Shown one piece after another: positions 1 through 3,746 of a stretch of 7,320 bases of DNA (positions are counted from its first letter, which is position 1; each line of letters starts with the position of its first letter). A program made the translations under genes and the position numbers. This stretch comes from an uncultured Mycoplasmatota bacterium (GTDB taxonomy: Bacteria; Bacillota_I; Bacilli_A; RF39; UBA660). A model generated the notes under the pieces. The model saw only the letters and a program-made list of their open reading frames with translations. It was not told the origin of the DNA and made no database searches. The DNA lies in assembly GCA_947643295.1 (NCBI GenBank), contig CANRVM010000055.1, forward strand, positions 1 through 7,320, written 5' to 3'.

Positions 1-4
1 GGTT

Positions 5-38
5 AAATGCAATATTTATAATTTAAGAGGTTGCATTT
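5..38. repeat. 8-bp inverted repeat flanking the candidate -10 box
   Basis: AAATGCAA at 5-12 and TTGCATTT at 31-38 are exact reverse complements separated by 18 bp, with TATAAT between the arms. The same octamer TTGCATTT occurs again at 90-97. The arrangement could be an operator pair or the stem of a leader RNA hairpin. The sequence alone does not separate these, and chance similarity in AT-rich DNA is possible. Confidence 0.35.
17..22 (+). promoter_or_regulatory. Candidate -10 box of the HU leader transcript
   Basis: A perfect TATAAT lies at 17-22. Its -35 element would fall before the first base of the window, so it cannot be checked. A start of transcription near 29 would give an HU leader of about 140 nt. 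The box sits inside the 18-nt gap of an inverted repeat (5-12 and 31-38). No other -35/-10 pair closer to HU is convincing; TTGCAT at 90-95 followed by GATAAG or TAAGTT is weak. TATAAT occurs often by chance in DNA this AT-rich. Confidence 0.35.
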
Positions 39-69
39 ACTTTTGCAAGTGAGGAGGTGTTAAAAATTC

Positions 70-192
70 ATGTTTTTTGCTCATTTTTATTGCATTTTCT
101 ATCATTTCATGATAAGTTTGATATGTAAGCATAACATGCTTAATGAAACAAGGGAGGTATTATTTAATTATGAAAAAAGTAGAATTAGTTGA
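70..192 (+). CDS. Possible 40-codon upstream reading frame in the HU leader
   Basis: A full-length Shine-Dalgarno sequence, AGGAGGTG at 52-59, precedes an ATG at 70. The spacing from GGAGG to ATG is 12 nt, the same as for HU itself. The frame runs 40 codons to a TGA at 190-192, ending 23 nt inside the HU gene in another frame. The peptide begins MFFAHFYCIFYHF, rich in aromatic residues, and has no family I recognise. It passes over the HU Shine-Dalgarno, so if translated it would most likely act as a regulatory leader rather than as a functional protein. Against it: the codon content looks non-coding in its second half, and it would be the only TGA stop in the window. The signal could instead be a relic of an older gene start. 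Confidence 0.25.
   Translation: MFFAHFYCIFYHFMISLICKHNMLNETREVLFNYEKSRIS
100..114. repeat. Small inverted repeat in the HU leader (TATCAT/ATGATA)
   Basis: TATCAT at 100-105 and ATGATA at 109-114 form a 6-bp dyad with a 3-nt gap. It is the first of two dyads of the same size and spacing before the HU ribosome binding site. It could be a protein-binding half-site pair or a weak RNA hairpin. All but one of its pairs are A-T, so it is not stable alone. Confidence 0.3.
126..142 (+). promoter_or_regulatory. Perfect 7-bp hairpin just before the HU ribosome binding site
   Basis: TAAGCAT at 126-132 and ATGCTTA at 136-142 pair perfectly around the 3-nt loop AAC. The hairpin ends 8 nt before the HU Shine-Dalgarno at 151-158. 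At that distance it could affect ribosome access or leader stability, or it could be an operator on DNA. There is no T-tract after it, so it is not a terminator. Confidence 0.4.
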
Positions 193-442
193 AGCAGTTG
201 CTGAAGAAGCTGGATTAACAAAATCAGATGCAACAAAAGCTATTGATGCAATGCTAAATACAATTACGAAAGCATTAGCAGATGGAGATAAAATTCCACT
301 AGTTGGATTTGGAACTTTTGCAGTATCAAAAAGAGAAGCACGTGAAGGACGTAATCCGAGAACTGGAGAAACTGTTAAGATTGCTGCTAGAAACGCAGTT
401 ACATTCAAAGCAGGATCTGCATTAAAAGACGCTGTAAATTAA
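170..442 (+). CDS. hup: HU-type DNA-binding protein
   Basis: This 90-residue protein is the histone-like HU protein, a small dimer that bends and compacts DNA in the nucleoid and helps replication, repair and recombination. The sequence carries the HU/IHF signature around residues 46-65 (GFGTF, then REGRNPRTG). The arm-tip proline that inserts between base pairs is at Pro63, and the C-terminal FKAGSALKDAVN is typical of the family. Length matches the usual 90-92. An ATG at 143 is also in frame, but it lies before the Shine-Dalgarno AGGGAGGT (151-158). The start at 170 fits both the ribosome binding site and the canonical N-terminus MKKVELVEAVAEEAG. The leader has inverted repeats and a possible upstream frame, and the gene is followed at once by a terminator, consistent with a strongly and separately expressed gene. 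Confidence 0.97.
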   Translation: MKKVELVEAVAEEAGLTKSDATKAIDAMLNTITKALADGDKIPLVGFGTFAVSKREAREGRNPRTGETVKIAARNAVTFKAGSALKDAVN

Positions 443-454
443 TTTATAGTATAG

Positions 455-475
455 ACGCCAGTTGGCGTTTTTTTT
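455..475 (+). terminator. Intrinsic terminator after HU
   Basis: ACGCC at 455-459 pairs with GGCGT at 464-468 around the loop AGTT, and an outer-loop A-T pair is also possible. A run of eight T follows at 468-475. The stem is GC-rich for this genome. The T-tract ends directly at the GGAGG Shine-Dalgarno of the next gene, so there is no space for a separate promoter between them. Confidence 0.85.
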
Positions 476-480
476 GGAGG
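476..480 (+). promoter_or_regulatory. Ribosome binding site abutting the HU terminator
   Basis: GGAGG at 476-480 is 4 nt before the ATG at 485, a short spacing. It begins on the base after the terminator T-tract. RNA that ends at the terminator therefore lacks this site, and only read-through transcripts, or ones started inside HU, can present it. Confidence 0.7.
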
Positions 481-484
481 TTTT

Positions 485-1207
485 ATGGAAATAGTTATCG
501 CAACTTTTAATATTCAAAATAAGTATAAATTAAAAAACTATAATGGAATAGATACGTTTGGTAATCATGTAAAGAGTTTAGTAGCTCTAATAAATTGTTA
601 CCACATTGATATCTTAGGCGTTCAGGAATTAACAAAATTATATAAAAATAATTTATATTCTCTTCTTCCAAAGAACTATATGATAACGGGAAAGTATCGT
701 TATACGAGTTTTGGTAATAAGATACCAATCATTAGGAAATATAATGAATCCAATTCTATTATTACTAGATGTCAGTTATTGAATTCTAAAACAAAAAGAC
801 TTCCATTTTTTCCTAATATTCCTCGAATTATTACTTGCACTAATTTTATGATTTATAATAGAAGAATCAGTGTTTATAATACTCATCTTGATCAAAAGTC
901 AGATAAGATAAGAAAAAAACAGTTAAATGCGATTTTATCTATCGTAGAGAAAAGTAGAAGTGAATTTGTATTGATGGGGGACCTTAATTGTTCTATGAAG
1001 CATGACTACTTTAAATTTTTTGTTGATGAAATGGAAAGATTAAATATGCACTTAGTTAAAATAGATATGCCAACTCATAAAAAGAAAAAGTATCCAATTG
1101 ATCATATTTTTATTCCTAAAGATTGGAAGGTAAAGGAAAAATCAGTGGTAGATGTTGGAGAAGAAATGAGTGATCATATGCCAATTATTGTAAAACTAAA
1201 AATATAG
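485..1207 (+). CDS. Endonuclease/exonuclease/phosphatase (EEP) family protein
   Basis: This 240-residue protein belongs to the EEP superfamily of Mg-dependent phosphodiesterases that includes exonuclease III, DNase I and inositol phosphatases. All the core motifs are visible in order: the metal-site Asn in ATFNIQN (Asn9), the catalytic Glu in ILGVQELT (Glu48), the His in VYNTHLDQ (His134), GDLN (Asp166, Asn168), the IDHIF motif (Asp206) and the terminal SDHMPI with Asp230-His231. It should therefore be an active enzyme. The substrate cannot be read from sequence; it lacks the specific features of ExoIII that would support an AP-endonuclease call. No signal peptide or membrane segment is seen, so it is probably cytoplasmic. 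The ATG at 485 is required, because the first motif begins at residue 6. It is 42 nt from HU, across a terminator, and 47 nt before the CCA enzyme. Confidence 0.85.
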   Translation: MEIVIATFNIQNKYKLKNYNGIDTFGNHVKSLVALINCYHIDILGVQELTKLYKNNLYSLLPKNYMITGKYRYTSFGNKIPIIRKYNESNSIITRCQLLNSKTKRLPFFPNIPRIITCTNFMIYNRRISVYNTHLDQKSDKIRKKQLNAILSIVEKSRSEFVLMGDLNCSMKHDYFKFFVDEMERLNMHLVKIDMPTHKKKKYPIDHIFIPKDWKVKEKSVVDVGEEMSDHMPIIVKLKI

Positions 1208-1229
1208 AAAAGACTTTTTATTGTGGAAA

Positions 1230-1238
1230 TGATATAAT
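1230..1238 (+). promoter_or_regulatory. Candidate extended -10 promoter before the CCA gene
   Basis: TGATATAAT at 1230-1238 is a perfect extended -10 element (TGnTATAAT). The -35 hexamer 17 nt upstream, AAGACT at 1210-1215, is poor, which is tolerated with extended -10 promoters. Transcription would start near 1245, only about 10 nt before the preferred ATG at 1255. That would leave the Shine-Dalgarno at the very end of the RNA, which weakens the call. The gene may instead be read from upstream. Confidence 0.35.
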
Positions 1239-1244
1239 GATAGT

Positions 1245-1250
1245 AGGTGG
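1245..1250 (+). promoter_or_regulatory. Ribosome binding site deciding the CCA enzyme start
   Basis: AGGTGG at 1245-1250 lies 4 nt before the ATG at 1255. The same hexamer serves recU at the other end of the window. The longer in-frame ATG at 1237 has only a weak GTGGA upstream, so 1255 is preferred. Confidence 0.55.
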
Positions 1251-1254
1251 TATA

Positions 1255-2346
1255 ATGGTAGAAGAAGCTTGTAAAATATTAAATGATATTACAAAAAATG
1301 GATATAAGGCTTATATTGTAGGAGGGTTTGTTAGAGATTACCTATTAGAAATAGAATCTAATGATATTGATATCACAACAAATGCAACTCCAAAGCAACT
1401 ACAAGAGATATTTAAGGATGCTTTGTTACCTACTACTGATTATGGTTCTATTACTATAATTAGAAAAAAAATTCGATATGAGATTACTACTTTTCGAAAA
1501 GAAATAAAGTATGTTAATAATAGAAAACCAGTAGAAATTGAATATATTGATGACTTAGTAGAAGATTTAAAAAGAAGAGATTTCACTGTAAATGCTATTT
1601 GTATGGACGAAAATAAAGAGATTTTAGATTTTCTAAAGGGACAAGATGATTTACAGGAAAGAGTTATTAGAACAATTGGTAATGCAAAAGATAAACTAGA
1701 AGAGGATTCATTAAGAATTCTTCGTGCCATTCGATTTGCTACTAGTCTTGACTTTTCTTTAAATGATGAACTAAAAGAAGCAATTTTGCTAACAAAGCAT
1801 TTATTAAAAGACTTATCTTATAATAGAAAGAAAGAGGAATTGGATAAGATATTTGCTAGTAAAAATGTAGATAGAGGTATTTCTTTACTATTAGAATTTG
1901 GTCTAGATAAAGAATTGGAGTTAGATCGATTAAAGAATATTAAAAATACAGATTCCTTGATTAGTGTTTGGAGCATGTTAAATGTAATAGATATTTATCC
2001 TTTTACTAGTAGTGAAAAGACATTAATTAATAATATCAATAAAGTAATGAATGAAGATAATCTAGATCCTATAATACTTTATCAATATGGATTATATGTT
2101 AATTCCATCGCAGGAACAATTAAAAATATTGATAGAAAAGAAATTACAAAAGCTTATAATGCCTTAACTATTCATTCTAAGAGTGATATTGCTATTACTA
2201 GTAATCAAATTATGGAATTACTAAAAAGAGGACCTGGAGAGTATTTAAAAGAAATATACTGCGATTTAGAAAAGGAAATACTATATCATAGACTTGTTAA
2301 TGAGGAAAAAGAAATATTAGAATATATAGGAAGAAGATATCAGTAA
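1255..2346 (+). CDS. cca: CCA tRNA nucleotidyltransferase
   Basis: This 363-residue class II nucleotidyltransferase adds or repairs the 3'-terminal CCA of tRNA in the cytoplasm without a nucleic acid template. Residues here count from the ATG at 1255. The catalytic head has GGFVRD (23-28) and the metal-binding pair in NDIDIT (Asp37, Asp39). The flexible-loop region TTFRKE is present, with RRDFTVNA at 107-114. The nucleotide-selecting EDSLR motif (Asp151, Arg154) is followed by RAIRF. The intact flexible loop favours a full CCA-adding enzyme over a CC-adding one; this is inference. The C-terminal neck/body/tail is divergent, and the protein is shorter than the B. subtilis enzyme (about 400). 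No HD phosphohydrolase domain is seen. A start at 1237 would add six residues. In B. subtilis cca also lies upstream of dnaD-nth, with several genes between. Confidence 0.93.
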   Translation: MVEEACKILNDITKNGYKAYIVGGFVRDYLLEIESNDIDITTNATPKQLQEIFKDALLPTTDYGSITIIRKKIRYEITTFRKEIKYVNNRKPVEIEYIDDLVEDLKRRDFTVNAICMDENKEILDFLKGQDDLQERVIRTIGNAKDKLEEDSLRILRAIRFATSLDFSLNDELKEAILLTKHLLKDLSYNRKKEELDKIFASKNVDRGISLLLEFGLDKELELDRLKNIKNTDSLISVWSMLNVIDIYPFTSSEKTLINNINKVMNEDNLDPIILYQYGLYVNSIAGTIKNIDRKEITKAYNALTIHSKSDIAITSNQIMELLKRGPGEYLKEIYCDLEKEILYHRLVNEEKEILEYIGRRYQ

Positions 2347-2354
2347 AGGAGGAG
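2345..2354 (+). promoter_or_regulatory. Orphan Shine-Dalgarno sequence after the CCA gene
   Basis: AAAGGAGGAG overlaps the CCA stop codon and matches the 16S anti-Shine-Dalgarno almost fully. No ATG or GTG lies at a usable distance. TTG codons at 2355, 2370 and 2376 share a frame that stops within a dozen codons. I see no gene here; it may be a relic or chance. The 75-nt gap up to dnaD otherwise holds only the promoter below. Confidence 0.4.
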
Positions 2355-2369
2355 TTGGATACTCTTTTC

Positions 2370-2398
2370 TTGTTTTTGAATAGAGTTTGATTTATAAT
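2370..2398 (+). promoter_or_regulatory. Candidate sigma-A promoter of dnaD-nth
   Basis: TTGTTT at 2370-2375 and a perfect TATAAT at 2393-2398 are separated by the ideal 17 nt. Transcription would start near 2405, just before the AAAGGAG ribosome binding site at 2406-2412. It lies in the largest gap of the plus-strand gene block, as expected for a promoter serving dnaD and the overlapping nth. Only three of six bases match in the -35 hexamer. Confidence 0.5.
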
Positions 2399-2421
2399 AT
2401 GGAAAAAAGGAGATGATTGTT

Positions 2422-3099
2422 TTGAAGAGTTCTAAACTGGTTGAGATGTATAGTGCTGGTAATATTATAATTCCACTATATATTATGAAGTATTATAAAA
2501 AGTTAAATATTGAACTTGATGACTTCATCTTTCTTATGTATTTATATAGTCAAGGAAATAAGGTAGTATTTGACCCCTCTAAATTTGCCTCTGATTTGAA
2601 TATGGATTTAGGTGTTATTATGGAAAAAGTATCCATTCTAAATGATAAAGATTTGCTGAGTGTCGATGTAAGAAAAACTGAAAAAAAAGTTATGGAAGAG
2701 GTTATTAATTTACAAAGTTTTTTTAATAAATTATCTTTGATTATTATGGAAAATATGAGTGGAGAAGAAGATAATTCTAAGTCAAATATTTTTGAAGTAA
2801 TTGAAAAGGAATTTGGAAGAACTTTAAGTCCCATTGAGTTTGAAATTATAAAGGCTTGGTTAGATAATAATATGAGTGAAGAATTAATTAAAGAGGCTTT
2901 AAAAGAGGCAACCTTTAATGGGGTATCAAACTTAAGGTATATTGATAAGATTTTATATGAATGGGAAAAAACAGGAATTAAAACGAAAGAGGATGTTTTA
3001 AAGAATAATAAAAAAAGAAAAATAAAGAATGATGAAGATAGTAAAAAAGAAATCGATTTAGATATTATGGAGTGGGATTGGTTTGATGAAGATGAGTAA
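2422..3099 (+). CDS. dnaD: DnaD-type replication initiation protein
   Basis: DnaD is the Firmicutes primosome protein that works with DnaA and DnaB to load the replicative helicase at the origin and at restart sites. The 225-residue protein has an N-terminal winged-helix domain (about residues 1-95, with a recognisable NIIIPLYIMKYYKKL start). A C-terminal DnaD/DnaB_2 domain (about 122-185) ends in YIDKILYEW at 174-182, the YxxxIxxxW DNA-binding motif. After it comes a lysine-rich stretch and an acidic tail with WDWFDEDE. An ATG at 2413 is in frame but directly touches the Shine-Dalgarno AAAGGAG (2406-2412). The TTG at 2422 has a proper 9-nt spacing and gives the expected N-terminus, so I chose it. 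The 3' end overlaps nth, as in the conserved dnaD-nth pair of Bacillus. Confidence 0.9.
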   Translation: MKSSKLVEMYSAGNIIIPLYIMKYYKKLNIELDDFIFLMYLYSQGNKVVFDPSKFASDLNMDLGVIMEKVSILNDKDLLSVDVRKTEKKVMEEVINLQSFFNKLSLIIMENMSGEEDNSKSNIFEVIEKEFGRTLSPIEFEIIKAWLDNNMSEELIKEALKEATFNGVSNLRYIDKILYEWEKTGIKTKEDVLKNNKKRKIKNDEDSKKEIDLDIMEWDWFDEDE

Positions 3100-3712
3100 T
3101 AAGAAGGTGTTAGTAGAGGAATATTTAGAGGAATTATTTCCAGATCCAAAATGTGAATTAAATTATAAGAATGATTATGAATTATTACTTGCTATTATGC
3201 TTAGTGCTCAAACAACAGATAAAAGAGTAAATGAATGTACAGGCGTTTTGTTTCGGAAATATCAGACTTTAGAGGCGTTATCTAAAGCGGATATAAAAGA
3301 TATTGAAAGAATTATTCGGCCACTTGGGTCTTTTCGTAAGAAGAGTGAATATATTAATAAAATATCCACAACTTTAGTGGAAAACTATAATTCTAAAGTT
3401 CCGGTTGATAGAGAGATATTAGAATCTTTTCCAGGGGTTGGGAGAAAAACAGTTAATGTTTTCTTTGGAGAGTATTATGATATGCCAGCAATTGCTGTAG
3501 ATACTCATGTGGAAAGAGTGAGTAAAAGGTTAAAAATTGCTAAAATGGACGCTAGTGTAAGCGAAGTGGAACAAAAACTTATGAGATTTTATTCAAAAAA
3601 GGATTGGGCAAGAAGACATTTACAAATGGTTTTATTTGGAAGATATCATTGTAAAGCGATGAGACCATTATGCGAAGAGTGCAAGTTAAAAGATATTTGT
3701 AGGAAAAAATAA
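3092..3712 (+). CDS. nth: Endonuclease III (DNA glycosylase/AP lyase)
   Basis: This 206-residue enzyme removes oxidised pyrimidines from DNA and nicks the abasic site in base excision repair. The helix-hairpin-helix FPGVGRKTVNVF carries the catalytic lysine (Lys119), and AVDTHV supplies the catalytic aspartate (Asp137). The C-terminal iron-sulfur loop has the exact family spacing C-x6-C-x2-C-x5-C (Cys187, 194, 197, 203), so a [4Fe-4S] cluster is expected. Length is normal (about 210). In-frame starts exist at 3083 (TTG), 3086 (ATG) and 3092 (ATG). I prefer 3092, whose N-terminus MSNKKVLVEEYLEELFPD matches relatives, but 3086 cannot be excluded. The start lies inside the end of dnaD (8-nt overlap) with no strong Shine-Dalgarno, which suggests translational coupling. 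A terminator follows directly. Confidence 0.95.
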   Translation: MSNKKVLVEEYLEELFPDPKCELNYKNDYELLLAIMLSAQTTDKRVNECTGVLFRKYQTLEALSKADIKDIERIIRPLGSFRKKSEYINKISTTLVENYNSKVPVDREILESFPGVGRKTVNVFFGEYYDMPAIAVDTHVERVSKRLKIAKMDASVSEVEQKLMRFYSKKDWARRHLQMVLFGRYHCKAMRPLCEECKLKDICRKK

Positions 3713-3736
3713 AAATAGAGAAATTTCTCTATTTTT
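3711..3736. terminator. Bidirectional intrinsic terminator between nth and PBP1
   Basis: This is a perfect 26-bp palindrome centred between 3723 and 3724, with core AATAGAGAAATTTCTCTATT. It has A-runs on the left and T-runs on the right, so both strands read stem then U-tract. It begins inside the nth stop codon and ends 10 nt from the PBP1 stop codon, so it serves both convergent transcripts. Confidence 0.85.
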
Positions 3737-3746
3737 TATATGAATC

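Noticed and set aside
160..408. 82-codon minus-strand frame across HU
   Set aside because: Complement of the HU gene with no independent ribosome binding site of note.
507..728. 73-codon minus-strand frame inside the EEP gene
   Set aside because: Antisense to motif-bearing coding sequence, with low-complexity Tyr/Leu/Ser composition.
1248..1256. Second extended -10-like TGGTATAAT overlapping the CCA start codon
   Set aside because: Transcription from it would begin inside the gene after the start codon. It is a by-product of a GGTGG ribosome binding site followed by TATAATG.
1440..1730. 96-codon minus-strand frame inside the CCA gene
   Set aside because: Antisense shadow of the conserved nucleotidyltransferase motifs, with no family signal.
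2550..3149. 199-codon open frame on the minus strand across dnaD
   Set aside because: It is antisense to a clear dnaD, is composed mostly of Ser, Leu, Ile and Phe as expected from reading AT-rich coding DNA backwards, and has no recognisable motif.
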